Both the position numbers and the translations under genes were made by a program. The notes below the pieces were generated by a model, which was not told the DNA's origin, searched no databases, and saw only the letters and a list, made by a program, of their open reading frames with translations. From positions 49,347,876-49,411,875 of the forward strand of contig NW_023601433.1 in NCBI RefSeq assembly GCF_014898055.3: 64,000 nt of DNA, read 5' to 3'. Origin of the DNA: Talpa occidentalis (taxonomy: Eukaryota > Chordata > Mammalia > Eulipotyphla > Talpidae). The first letter of the stretch is position 1. Every line of letters starts with the position of its first letter. Shown here piece by piece: positions 46,150 through 57,188 of this stretch.

Positions 46150-46455
46150 AGAGTATATTCATTTTAAGGGAAATTTTATTTATTAAAAATTACCTAGAGA
46201 TAAGAAAACTTTATTAATTGATGTATTCACTAACTTCGATGAGAGTGTTTTTCCCCAGTCCCTGGATTTGTTCTAGTCTGATTCCATCTGCTAGCTGAAG
46301 GCGGAACTGTGCTCTGTTTCAGGGTAGTAATGGCGCTTAGGATCTGGGGATGACTGTTCTGGGCAAGGAGCCTGAGTGACCAGAGACAACGGCCACCGAG
46401 GGCATCCTTTGCTGTAAGTTCTCTGGAGACTTGGGGCGTGGTGTTTAGGTTGTCA

Positions 46456-46487
46456 GGGGTTGGGGTGGCATGGGGTGGGGTGGGGTG
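46456..46487 (+). other. Predicted G-quadruplex
   Basis: GGGGTTGGGGTGGCATGGGG followed by TGGGGTGGGGT: five G4 tracts with short loops. Confidence 0.7.
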
Positions 46488-46904
46488 CAGAATGGTGTGG
46501 GAAGGTGGTCTCTCCCTCAGAAGTGGGGGTGGAGAGTCAGGGAGTGAGGCTCCCTTTCTGGCAACTGTCTGTGGGATGATGATTGTTTACACGTTGCTGA
46601 GGCCAAGGTTCAAAAGAATGGAAAGATGCTCTTCCACTCAGCCCATGTGGAAAACATTTATCTTCCACTGGAAACCTTGCGTGAGAACAAGAGTCAACCT
46701 TGCAGAATACTTTCAGGCCCTGCATCAAGTTCTGTTCCTGCCTTTCTCAGTTTTTTGCTAATAGAGCAGAAGGAGACTTCCCAATAGAATCAGAAAAGCC
46801 AGTTTCCTAGAGTGGATTCAAAGCAAAATGGTGGCATTTTCTTCTCCACGTCTCCATTTCTTCTCCATAGTCGCCCTAAGCCAGCAACTTGTTCAATTGC
46901 ACAC

Positions 46905-47262
46905 ATTCTTCAGCAAAGTCATACATTAAAACCCTAAAGCCCAATGTGGCCATACTTGGAGACAGGGTCTCTGAGGAGGTGATTAAGTTAAATAAGTTCA
47001 TAAGGGTGGAGTCCTAATTGAGTACGACTGGTGGTGTCCTCATAAGAAGAGGAAGACACACCAGGGATGCTCAGATGCAGAGAAAAGACCACGTGTGGAC
47101 AAGGCAAGACGCAGCTGTCCACAAGCCACAGGGAGAGCTCAGGACAAACCAGCACTTTGATCTGGACTTTCAGCTTCCAAGACTGTGAGAAAATACATTT
47201 CTGTCGTGTAAGCCACCAAGTCTACAGTATTTTGTTACAGCAGCCCTGGCACGCTGATACAA
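46905..47262 (+). mobile_element. MLT1/MaLR-like ancient LTR (family uncertain)
   Basis: Ordered matches to a common mammalian repeat: AAAACCCTAAAGCCCAATGT, GGAGACAGGGTCTCTGAGGA, GGTGTCCTCATAAGAAGAGG, CTTCCAAGACTGTGAGAAAA, GTAAGCCACCAAGTCTACAG. The family name is from memory. Confidence 0.7.
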
Positions 47263-47400
47263 GGATATATTAAATAAAAAAAATACCAGTTGAAACAAAC
47301 AGCACAGTGATGGGATAAAAAACTGAAGTATGAGTGGGCCAGCTGGAAAATCATGGGGTGGAACGAGATCTCCTAGGAAGCAGAGGAAAAGGTTTGAGAT

Positions 47401-47405
<5 letters not shown>

Positions 47406-47439
<34 letters not shown>
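47406..47439. repeat. Poly(A), 34 bases
   Basis: Uninterrupted A run with no recognisable SINE or L1 body before it; may be the tail of an unnamed retroelement. Confidence 0.95.
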
Positions 47440-47440
<1 letters not shown>

Positions 47441-48695
47441 ACCAAAATACACAAAGTAGGTGTAGAAATACCATCTTCCACATAAAAGCATCTTAAGTCT
47501 AGGTAAAATAAAAATATAGAGGAGGAATATTTGAAGGAATAATGGAAATGCATTTCCTATAACCAAACTAAAAGTATCTGGGATGAAAGGGCTCACAGAA
47601 TGCCAAATAGGAGAGGTAAGATAAATCATAGCAAAATTAAGAATATCTGAAAAGTTTCCAGAGATGCAACAGATCATCCACAAAGGAAAAAAAAAACAGA
47701 CTCACCTCAGACATGCATTCCTCTCCTGGACGTGGATGACCTATACTTCCTATCTCAACTTTTTTTCTGAAGACTTGATTTGAAATTTTCTATGTCTGTC
47801 TTGACACATGGACTCTTTGTTTTAAATCTTATTTTCGATACCATCTCCTTTCCAGGAGAATCTGGTATGCTCAGTGTTTTCTAATCATGATCTTCCAATC
47901 CTAACTTGCTGCCTTCCTTTCTGTCTGGAATGTTCTGCTTACTATTTATTAAAGACCCAAATCTGCACCATCCTCATGTTTGAAATTTTTTCTTACACTG
48001 CCAATCCCCCAAATACCATCTTTTTGGGAAGTCTGGGACAAATTCCATTTGATTTTTCTCATACCCTGCTATGGGGTGTGTGGGGTGGGGGAAAGAGGGA
48101 AGGGGAAATATTGGGAGGTGATAATGGTGTCTCCACACCACAGGGATTCAGAGATTAGTTCTATGAAAGGCCTTGCTGAGTGATGGCCCCTGAGCGCTAT
48201 TTATAGGACTAGAAAGGCAAAGGCTGCAGGAGGAGAAACTTCTGCATCTGGCTGAGGGGGGAAGAGACAGAGAAACAAGGCACAGGGGACGAAGAGTATG
48301 AAGGGGAGGGAGACCCAGAGGTCAGGACTGGCCTGTCAGCATCAGGACACAACATGGAATCTTTTGTTCCTAGAGGGCTTAGAGTCTGCCCAGCAACATT
48401 GTGTTTCGATTCTTCACAGGTTTTGTGATCTGAGATTCCCAAGAAACAGCCACAGGTAATGGCAGGGAGATGGGAGAGGCTAAGCCATCGGTGGCAATAG
48501 GCAAGTGACGGTTTGAAGTGACTGTTAGGACTTGCAATTATGGTGGTGGGGTTCTGAATTATGAAAACCTGGATATGAATTTTTTTATAAAATTACTGTC
48601 ATTTAATTTCAATTCTGTTAAAAAAGTAATGTACAAGGGGGAAAAAATCTACAAATATACCAAAACACTATCAGCAAATGTGTTAACTAACATAG

Positions 48696-49136
48696 TGTCG
48701 GGACAGGAAGGACACAGTGCAGGTTTTCTGATCCAGCAGACCGGGTAAAGGAGGAATCAGAGTCCTCAGTGGCTTTTGCAGGTCTTTTATTGGGATTTAC
48801 CCGGTACACAGCAGGCAGGGGTGCTGGGGGACTGGGAGGCTGGCAGGCCTCCCAGCCCCCAGCAAATCCTCACTCTGTTTGGGCTCTCCGGCGTTCTCTC
48901 TGCTTCTCTTCTTCTTCTCTCGGCTTCTCTGCTTCTACTGCTTCTCTTCTCTTGGCTTCTGTTCATTCTTGGCTTCTGCTGGCGTCCCGGCAACGCCCTT
49001 ATAAACTCAGTCTCTCAGCCCAGGCGCACCCACTTCAGGTGGCCGCCATCAGGCATGCATTCAGGACCACAGGGTTCCCTCATCTATCCTAATGGCGGGA
49101 GGGCAGAAAAGCCTGACACTTTCTCCTTACCCCACA
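48696..49136 (-). mobile_element. Solo LTR of an endogenous retrovirus, minus strand
   Basis: Ends are near-matching inverted TGTCGGG and CCCCACA (TG...CA rule). Flanks CATAG (48691-48695) and TATAG (49137-49141) look like a 5-bp target duplication with one change. Read on the minus strand it has a TATA-like TTATAAGGGCG, a purine-rich AGAAGCC/GAGAAG tract, then CCCAATAAAAGACC as poly(A) signal and a CT-rich U5-like end. 441 bp. No retroviral gene is next to it, so it is a recombined solo LTR. The ORFs of 121 and 107 codons here are read through it. Confidence 0.82.
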
Positions 49137-49141
49137 TATAG

Positions 49142-50740
49142 TAACATATTTGGGTAGTAATATTGTGGATTATTTATTTTTTTAAATATTTGTATGTTTT
49201 AGACTTCCTAACTTCTCTATAACATTAATCTTAACAGGAAAAAAGTATTTGATTACTTTTATATTTAATCCTATATGTTTCTTTAAGCTTGGATTCCACC
49301 ACTGAGTTGCCTGGGTATTAATATTGATGTGACTTCATTTGTACCCACAGGTTAGTGGGAATGTGGGAACATTTCAGGTAGGTTTGTTAAGGTTGTCTAC
49401 ATGCAGGCAGTCTGCTGCAACAATTGCCTTGTAAGCTCTTCCAGGGCAACTATTTATTGTGCTATATCGATGAAATTGTATAGGGGTTTGCTATAAGTTT
49501 GATGCTGGGGTACTGGAGGCTGTGCAAGATGTAGGTGCAGGTAATAAAGTTGGATTGGGAAAATGAGGAAAACTATTTTTACATGGGTGCAAAACCTTAT
49601 AGGAACCAAATCCGTAAGATTCTGTTGTGCGTTTCGAACATTTGGGAAACAAGAATCTAGCCATCAGTCAATATACTGCTGACCTAAATTCTTCATCTCC
49701 CTGCTCTTTCAGGTTTGAAGAGTTTGTGAAATCAGCTGTAAATCCTGTAAAGTCAAAGCCTGTGCGTTGCAGCCTCACTGGATTGCTTCAGAACGTCAGA
49801 CTGTAGTCAAATTAAAGGCAGTTTCTTTCTGTTTTCAAAGAACGTGCCATGACTAGGATCAGAAAAATCATCTTGATCCTTGCTTATGTGGTTCCAAAGG
49901 CTGGACTTGTATGTTGCGGATGATTATTGGACAAATGGGAGAAAGAGAAGGGGGAGGCAGCGCAAACATGGGTGCCAGAGGAAAGCGATGGACAGAGCTA
50001 TCAGGCATGGTGTGGCAGAAAGAACAAGGATTTCTAGCCGTCTCAGACAGCTAGGAGGCGTTGCACAAGATCCTTAGGGTCGCTGGGCCTCAGATTCCTC
50101 TCTGTAAAACCAGGGGGTTGGATGGAATTATTTATGGCACCTCATGGCTCTGACACCAGGCACTATTTATCAATCCTCAGCCCAGAGTCTTCCCACATTT
50201 CCTTGGATTAGATGGAAAATTCCTCTCCCTTGCCGATAAAACACCTATTGATTTTTTTTCCCCGTCTGGCATAGGGGAGTGAGACAGCTCTTTCTTTCTC
50301 TGAAGACAGAGATAAAGCAAAAAAGCAAAGGCAAATTACCCCTGTAAAGCAAATTACCCCGTACCCCTCCCCTCTTCTTTGATGCTGTAAGGTTCAGGCC
50401 AGAATGCTAACCAGCATTTGTCCCCAGGTGGTGACTCATGCTCCTCAGATCTTAGAAATGTGCAGTTGGAAGGTTCTGACAGCCCGTGCAGTCCTCTCTA
50501 CACTGAGGAAACAAAGCTCGCTAGATGGCAAGTGACCCTGAACTAGGCAGTGATGAATAAAGCCTCGACGGACATCCAGGATGCGCGGAACTCAATGACG
50601 CTTCACCACAGAAACCATTCCAGGACGGCTTATTATGGGCTGCTCGGATAACATAATTGGCCCCTTATTTAACGACGATTAGATAATCCTGCTAGCGTCT
50701 TGCATGTCTGATTGGAGTTTACGTGAACCTCAATTAAGCC
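49142..50740. other. Intergenic DNA upstream of CpG island
   Basis: No gene. A MIR-like fragment lies at 49985-50150 and a duplication of CAAATTACCCC at 50332-50362. 50560-50740 has several TAAT/ATTA cores (CATAATTGGCC, ACGATTAGATAATCC, TCAATTAAGCC) in otherwise GC-balanced sequence, resembling a conserved homeodomain-type enhancer (inference). Confidence 0.5.
49985..50150 (+). mobile_element. MIR-like ancient SINE fragment
   Basis: GGCAGAAAGAACAAGGATTT, then GGGCCTCAGATTCCTCTCTG and TAAAACCAGGGGGTTGGATG follow the MIR core order. Confidence 0.55.
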
Positions 50741-50953
50741 ATCAGGCAGGCTTTCCCGCACCCAGCGCGGCTTCCGGCACGGGGCGTCCCCCACCCTTTG
50801 TAAGGCGACGCGGCCGATGATTGGCGGCTTCGGCAGCCAGCCAATGGCGAGCCCGGGGAGGCGGGGCGGGGCGTGCGGGGCGTGGCGTGGCGTGCGGGGC
50901 GGGGCCTCGGGGAGGCGCGTGGGCGGTGGAGGGCTACGCGGGGGGCCGGCGCT

Positions 50954-50968
50954 GTTGCCGTGGTTACC
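50954..50968 (+). promoter_or_regulatory. RFX X-box
   Basis: GTTGCCGTGGTTACC fits the X-box consensus GTnRCC(0-3)RGYAAC with both half-sites and a central RTGG. RFX factors drive many ciliary-gene promoters. Confidence 0.7.
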
Positions 50969-51249
50969 GCACGCCGGCTGCTGCTGCAGAGCTGTAAATA
51001 CCGTCTCTGACCTCCCTCCGCCCAGCAGCCAGGGTGCCGTCTTGGAGACTGGCTAGCACGTCAACGCCACCTCGGGGCCTTGCGACAGTGTATGATTTTA
51101 GGGCTCTCGTTTCGACTCTGGCCAAGCGCGTGAGTGTCTGTGCAAGGCTTCCCGACAGGCCTCGGATGGATGTGGCTCAAAGAGAAGCTGCTTTCCCGGC
51201 CGCTGACGTGCTTCCCGCAAGAGTCCAGAGTCGTGATGTGCTGGCGCTC

Positions 51250-51270
51250 GGGTGGGGGTGGGGGTGGGGG
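51250..51270 (+). other. Predicted G-quadruplex at CpG-island edge
   Basis: GGGTGGGGGTGGGGGTGGGG and one more G: four tracts with single-T loops, among the most stable quadruplex patterns. Confidence 0.8.
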
Positions 51271-51330
51271 TAGAAACACCTGCTTCTCGTGTCCTGACAG
51301 GGCCCATGATCGCCCAACTGGACAGCGACG

Positions 51331-53480
51331 GGGACACACGTGCCACCTCCTCCAGCAATGATCCCAGCATCGTCCACTCGGCCCGGGATGCAAGGGAGAG
51401 GGAGTCCTCCTGGAGTCCAGGGTTCCAGAAAACCCTGGAGCTGGGGTGCACACAAGGACGGCCACGCCCCACTGCACCCCAGGGCGTCGCCCCCAGCCTC
51501 CGGCTTGCTGAGCCTCTCTAGAGGATGGGCCTACTGAATGGGGTGGACCAAGACCCAAGTGCCAAGTATTCAGTGGGCTTGTTGGATCACCTGCCTTTCT
51601 GCATCTGTGACTCTGCTTGCCGCCCCCCGTGGAGAGGACTGCACAGCTGGCCAATCAGGGTGCAGTCGTCGCTAATATTCTTTCCCCAGATCATTCACAG
51701 ACGTCACAATCCCTGTTCTCATGACGGAAACCAGGACAAACGCACATGGCATGATTAACCTCCATCTTCCAGCAAAGCAGAGAATGAAAAGCTGAAAGTA
51801 AAAATGAACCCTTTTGTTAAGGTCAGTCCTCTCCTTAAGTGAATAAAATTCTCACCTAGGACTTGTCTTCAGTCTTAAGAGGGACCACTGACAAAGTATG
51901 AAGACACAGACCAACTTATGACTTGCATCAAGTAGAAAATGGACCCATTTGAAATATAGCAATTTTGTAATCTTAATTTCCGTAGAAGGCGATTGTAGGT
52001 TAGAGTAGGAAGGGGCTGGAAGGGCAGGAATCTACACCGGAGGCCTCTGAGATAAGGTAGATGAACTTTGTAGTACACTATACCGCCTCGCATTCCTACG
52101 CTTTACAAACAATGCTTTCATCTTTACCTCTGTGCTCAAAACACTAAGATGATGCCTGGTTTTGCCCTAAAGTACTGAAAACACTAGCTCCTGCCTCTGC
52201 AATATGAGAACAGATCTCTAATTAGACCAATCAAAACCGCTGTGTTGGTCGGTTTCCCTGCTTAGCCCTGCCCACAATACCTTGCTCTCATCCATGTAAC
52301 TCTTTCCTAGCCTGCAAATCCAACATTCCCATACACATCGGGTCAGTGCCAGTTCAGCCCTTACCTGCATTTGCCTCATTAAGTACTAGTATAAAGAGCC
52401 TTTCAAAGGTGATAGTTTTGTCCAGTCCTGGGTAACAGGCCTTTGGTTCCCACAGGGGCTGGTCTGGCCTTTATGTGGTCCTTGGTTTGTATAGCAGCTA
52501 GTAAAGATTGGAGGAAAAGGAATTTACCTATAGTCAGCAGACAGAATGAAGATGAGGTGGGGAAAGCTGAGGTACCTTTCAGGTTGGCATTGTAACAGCT
52601 GAGACCCATTTGGGATTTGTCCTAAACTCCATAATAACCCCAGACAAGGCACTAATTTGGAGCTGTGTTTTTTTTTCTGTCAATTTTTGACTGGCCATGT
52701 CTAGCCAAGGAAAAGGAGGTAGAGAAAGCACGCCAGGAGCAATTTGCTAAATAAGACAACTCAGCAAATAAGGCTGAGTCTGAAACTGAGGCACTCCTGA
52801 AATTGCAATTAGTGTGGAAATGAAGATCTTTTCAGAAGAGAAAATGGCCCTAGGGCTTATTCTCTATTGTCTCTCCCATGCCCTGGCACCCACCCAGACA
52901 GCCCTGAGACAGCCCCTTGGCTCACAGGCTTGTGAATACCCAGCCAGGATAAGGAGGGCAGTCACCACCTCACCTTCTTCTGAAGGGCCACAATGCCTAT
53001 GGGAGCAAAACCCAGGCCCTGTGAGGCTGGCAGCAGGCAGGTCCTCAGCGTCTACAAACATTTGGGCACAATTTGTTGCAGACCCTTGAAGGCAAATCCT
53101 TTAGCCAAATCCAGGAGGGCTTAAAATGGTGTCTTCTGAGAGATTGTCTCTTCCTTCTCCAAGGAAAGACTGGAAACTACCTAAAAAGCCTCTGAACTAA
53201 ACTACCTGAAGAATAGGTGTTCTCCGTGGGAAGGCTGGGAATATTCTCATTCACCAAATCATGAGATGAAGAACTGGGGAGGAGTCAGGAAAGTTCTGAA
53301 AAGCATAGGTCTGTCAGGAGGCAAGGAGTGTGGGGATGAAGGGGCCACTTATGTGTGTTTATGAGTCCGTGTGTTGGGGCAGAGGTCAGGAAGGCAGTGA
53401 AGCAAGTTTATACTAGCTGCAAAGTGTATTTTCAACCACTTTTGGTCCCATTTTATTGATTTTTATTAATGAAGTATCAT
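51331..53480. other. Intergenic DNA, no gene seen
   Basis: No SINE or L1 for about 2 kb. Overlapping ORFs of 60-125 codons on both strands near 51.1-51.7 kb reflect high GC. A 91-codon + ORF at 52814-53089 shows no motif. Confidence 0.5.
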
Positions 53481-53497
53481 TGTTTTATACTTTTTTT

Positions 53498-53802
53498 TTT
53501 CTTTCGTTTTTAAAGATTTATTTGTTTGTTTGTTTATTTTTTTATTTATTTATTCAAGCACTGGGTACAGTCAGAAGCGCGGGAGGGTGAGAGAATTCAC
53601 CAGAGCCAGAGCGGGGAGCAGAGCAGGCAGAAGGACCGAAGTACACTGCTGAGGGGAGCAGCGGGCGGCAGGAGAGGTCTGCGCGCCATGTGGGACCCTC
53701 CTCTGGTGGCCAGGGAGCAGCCGGGGATCGAACTGGTGCTGCAGAGGCTGTGGGCAGCTTCGCAACCCAGCGCTCAACCGCTGCGCCACCGGGGAGGCCC
53801 AA
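53498..53802 (-). mobile_element. tRNA-derived SINE, young type, minus strand
   Basis: Tail with TTTG and TTTA units; head in reverse GCGCCACCGGGGAGGCCC. Target duplication TGTTTTATACTTTTTTT at 53481-53497 and 53803-53819. Near-consensus, recent. Confidence 0.95.
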
Positions 53803-54214
53803 TGTTTTATACTTTTTTTGATATTTTGACAATATAGTATTCTCCCCCTTAGGTGTAGCTCTCCCTCTACCAAAGCACCCATAATAATAAGAGGCCAAGA
53901 GAAAGTCAAGGATGCTCTCCAAAGCCAGTTGTCATCAATGTCCGGACAGAAATCATCTCTTCTGGTGGGGCCACCATGGTTCCTAGTACAGGTGTGCTAC
54001 CCTGCCCCCATCCCGTGGGGGTCTGCAAAGTCTCCTGGGTGGGACAGAAGGACTCCTGACCAGAGCGGGCTGTGGCCACAAAAGAAATAAATTCCCAGTG
54101 CTGGCCCAGTGGAGAGTTCCTGGTACTCTTCTAGCTCCAGGCGGCAGTTTGAGAAGTACACATCCCCTGTCCCCAGATTATGGGCTATCTAGGACTTGGA
54201 GTTAGACCTAGGAT

Positions 54215-54345
54215 GAGTCCTGACTTCAGCTCTTTTGTCTGGGATGCTGGGTAGTTCTCTCTGAAATAAAATGTGGAAAATGAGTTTTAGCAAGATAGGG
54301 TCATAGTGAGGATTACTGAGATAAAACGAAACACAGCTCAGGTGC
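54215..54345 (+). mobile_element. MIR-like ancient SINE fragment
   Basis: GAGTCCTGACTTCAGCTCTT, AAAATGTGGAAAATGAG, then GTGAGGATTACTGAGATAAA follow the MIR core and 3' order. Confidence 0.45.
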
Positions 54346-54869
54346 TCAGCCCTCTCAGAGTCTTTTTTTTTTTTTTTCTGTCAATCATCTTTAGAAGCTG
54401 AAGTGGGTAATTGTGCATTTGTAAAAGGAAGAACCCAAGATATCCAGAAACCTGTGCTCTGGCTCCAGCTCTGGCCGGTTCTGTGGTCTGGGGAAGGCCT
54501 TTCCTTCTCACAAATGCAGTCTCCTGCAGGTAAATAGAGGAACCTGAATCTGACACCTTCTTCCAGCCTGCAAGCTGCAACACTCCAAGATGTGTGGCTC
54601 TGGCAAGAGGCCATTTGTAATGGTTCCACTGAAGAGAGGAAACAGGAGGCAAGGCAATGTGTCACAAAGGGGGTTTTCAGCGGTTATCTCTAGAGTTGGT
54701 GGGTGTTTGTGGGTTAACATGCTGCATCTTTTGCGAAGCTATGCTAATATCCAAACTCTCAACCTTACTCACACATAGCAACCCAACCTCCACAAGGCCC
54801 TTGAAAGGCAGGGGTGTCCCTCACACGGTGGCAGACAGGTTAGTGATTTCTAGACATGACTGAGCTTCA

Positions 54870-55035
54870 GGTTCACCTAGGAATTTGGTAAAAGCACAGA
54901 TTCTTAGGCCCACTGTATTCTGGTTGATTTAGAATCACTGTGGGTGAGCTCAGGAGTCCGTATTTTTTATCAATCACCCCAGGGGATACCAACACCCATA
55001 TAAGCTCTTTCTTTTGAGACCCACCAGAGCAGGAA
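54870..55035. mobile_element. MER5-like hAT DNA transposon
   Basis: GGTTCACCTAGGAATTTGGT, AGCACAGATTCTTAGGCCCA, GATTTAGAATCACTGTGGGT and GGAGTCCGTATTTTTTATCA match the near-palindromic MER5A order. Confidence 0.65.
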
Positions 55036-55284
55036 AGTGAAGGGTGTGAGATAGGACACATATTCATTCTCCTCCATGTCTGAGCAGCATGACAAAATGA
55101 CCTCCTGAAGTGGGCATCTTTGACTAAAAATGTCCCCACACCCTACTAGACAGATGACAGCTGTGACCAGGCCCTGTACATTGGCTTCTCAGGTGCTTCG
55201 CTCAGTGGCTCGGGAGCAACTCCCTTGAGAGACACAGCACCCAGCAGTGTGAAAGAAGAGTAGAAAGGTGATAAGGGGCTATAT

Positions 55285-55868
55285 TTTCACTAGGGCGGCC
55301 ATAATACTTTAGCATAGGCTGGGTGATTTCAACAGCAGAAATCTCTTTTTTTCACAGTTCTGAGGCCAGACGCCCGGGATTAAAGTGTTGGTAGGTTTTG
55401 TGAATATTTATATGTTGATGGTCTTTCATTTCTGTCTGCATATTAACTTTTAATGTGCGATTTTAAGAGACTATTTTGACACCTGTAAAAAATCAAAATA
55501 TTACTTTTTCAAGGCATTTCAAAAAATATATTTATATTACAGGCTGCAGGTACTTTATTCATATGTATATTTATATTAATATACAGAGGTTTCTTCTAAG
55601 GCTTCTTTTTTGGCTTGTAAATGGTCTCTTTCTCCTGGTGTTTTTTGCGTGGTCTTCCCTTTATATGTGCCTGTGTCCTAACCACTCCCTTGTCTTCTAA
55701 GAATACTAGTCATGATGGATTAGGGCCCAGTCCACTGATCTAATTTTAACTTAATTCCTTCTTTAAGGAGCCTATCTCCAAATATAGTCACATTCTGAGG
55801 TAATGAAGATTTTGAGTTCAAATTATGAATCTTTTTTTGAGGGGGGGGACACATTTCAGCCCCAAAGT
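55285..55868 (-). mobile_element. MLT1/MaLR-like ancient repeat, interrupted (family uncertain)
   Basis: Begins with AAATCTCTTTTTTTCACAGT, then GTTCTGAGGCCAGACGCC. It resumes after about 190 bases with CTCTTTCTCCTGGTG, ATGATGGATTAGGGCCCAGT, CCTATCTCCAAATATAGTCA and GGGGGGGACACATTTCAGCC. The interruption (about 55398-55586) is AT-rich and unidentified. Confidence 0.7.
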
Positions 55869-56371
55869 AGGCGCACACTCGGGCGGTTTGTTGAAAAGGA
55901 AGGGACATGGGCCCAAAAGGTCAGGATGGGCAAAGCCGCCTTCCCTTCCTCTGTTGACCTAGGGCCCACCTGGCCTTCCTGTGCACCCACCTCTGAGGGC
56001 TTACCACCTCTATTTGGCAGGGCTCTTCCAAAGGGCTCTTCCTGGGCTCTCTGAAGTTCTCTCCTAGTTCACATCCCATTTCTTCTTCACAAAGATCTTA
56101 TGAGGCAGGCAGGCATGTTCATCATCATTTTTCACAGAAACAAGTCTGGAGAAGTGCCATGGTTGACACCCACCAGAATAATGTTCTTTCCAAAGTCATT
56201 CTGGATACTGCTGTTCACACTATGTCCTTTTGGTGGGCTTCCAGGGCCTTAGGTTGTAATGTTATAAGGACAGAAAGCTAACAAGGTTCATGCCAAGAGA
56301 TAATCCTTTTTTTTTTTTTTAAATGAACTCTCACACACTCTCGAGAGGTAGCCCTGAGAGGATAAAGCCTA

Positions 56372-56415
56372 TTGTAAGCCTGAGTGTTTTCCCTTGTAAG
56401 CCTGAGTGTTATCCC
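56372..56415. repeat. 22-bp tandem duplication
   Basis: TTGTAAGCCTGAGTGTTTTC plus CC at 56372-56393 is repeated at 56394-56415 with one base changed. Confidence 0.9.
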
Positions 56416-56825
56416 CTAATTTGCCCTATTATAAGCATGGAACTTGCTTACTTCATTAAAATATATGTTCCATTTGCTTTGGTGTGAGTGGTGAGAAGCT
56501 GAAGAGTCGAGGGAATCAGGCCAGCTCATGTTAGGCTGGGCCCTAGGGCCAGGGCCTCTGGAGGTAGGCGGCTGATCTGGGAATTAGTGGAGGATGCGGA
56601 GGATTCAATTCATTTCATGAGCTATGAAGAAGGGAATCATTGTCCTAGGTCAAAACCAAATAGTCTTTGCTGTCACTTGACAAAATATAGAGGAAAACAG
56701 TTGTCACTAGATGATGATGTGAAGATATGAGCAGAGAAGCAGAGATGTGACATCAAGGTTCTCAGTGATGGCAGAAGAAGTGGGACAATAGACAGGGAGT
56801 TGGGGAGGGAGTATGGGTATCCCAA

Positions 56826-56850
56826 GTTGTGTGTGTGTGTGTGTGTGTGT
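56826..56850. repeat. (GT)n microsatellite
   Basis: About 12 GT units followed by a short CA run (GCACATACACACACGCAC), so the strands can fold back. The ORFs with His-Thr repeats here are artefacts. Confidence 0.95.
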
Positions 56851-57188
56851 GCACATACACACACGCACTGTTTCTTTGGACACATAGTGCATATTCTGAT
56901 TTGCAGATCTTGTTCCCTGGAACCTGAGCCGGTGACAGTTCTGTGCTATTCACAGAATTCCCAGGGCTGGGGACTCTTAGAGGTCGCCATGCTGCAGGTG
57001 GCTGATGACCAATGGGAGGAAATGACAGAGTCACCAATAAGACAAGCTCATTGCCTACAAGTTCTTCTGAAGTGTTAGAGGAACAATAAGCAGCTAACTC
57101 TGAGCCCATGTATGACATCCTGAACAAACTCCATCCCCATCTCATACTGAAGAGCTCTCAGGTGCTGAAGAGATCTCAGGCACTCAGG

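Larger units (their letters stand above)
46166..48690. other. Intergenic DNA with old repeats
   Basis: No gene. Includes a G-rich tract (46456-46487), an MLT1-like repeat (46905-47262) and a 34-base poly-A (47406-47439). The + ORF at 46438-46761 and minus ORFs near 47.2-47.7 kb show no domain; the latter translate the poly-A as poly-Phe. Confidence 0.55.
50740..51330. promoter_or_regulatory. CpG island, candidate promoter of an unidentified transcript
   Basis: The only CpG-dense block in the window, densest at 50750-51000. It contains an ETS-like CTTCCGG (50771-50777), inverted CCAAT boxes (ATTGG 50820-50824 and CCAAT 50841-50845), two GGGGCGGGGC GC boxes (50863-50872, 50896-50905) and an RFX X-box (50954-50968). 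There is no TATA box. A possible donor CGC|GTGAGT lies at 51130. No protein exon is recognised on either strand; the 197-codon minus ORF at 51061-51654 has no motif. It lies 29 kb past the end of ARHGAP12. Confidence 0.75.

Noticed and set aside
51061..51654. 197-codon minus-strand ORF at the CpG island
   Set aside because: High GC lengthens chance ORFs; four other ORFs overlap it in other frames, and it shows no domain or known sequence.
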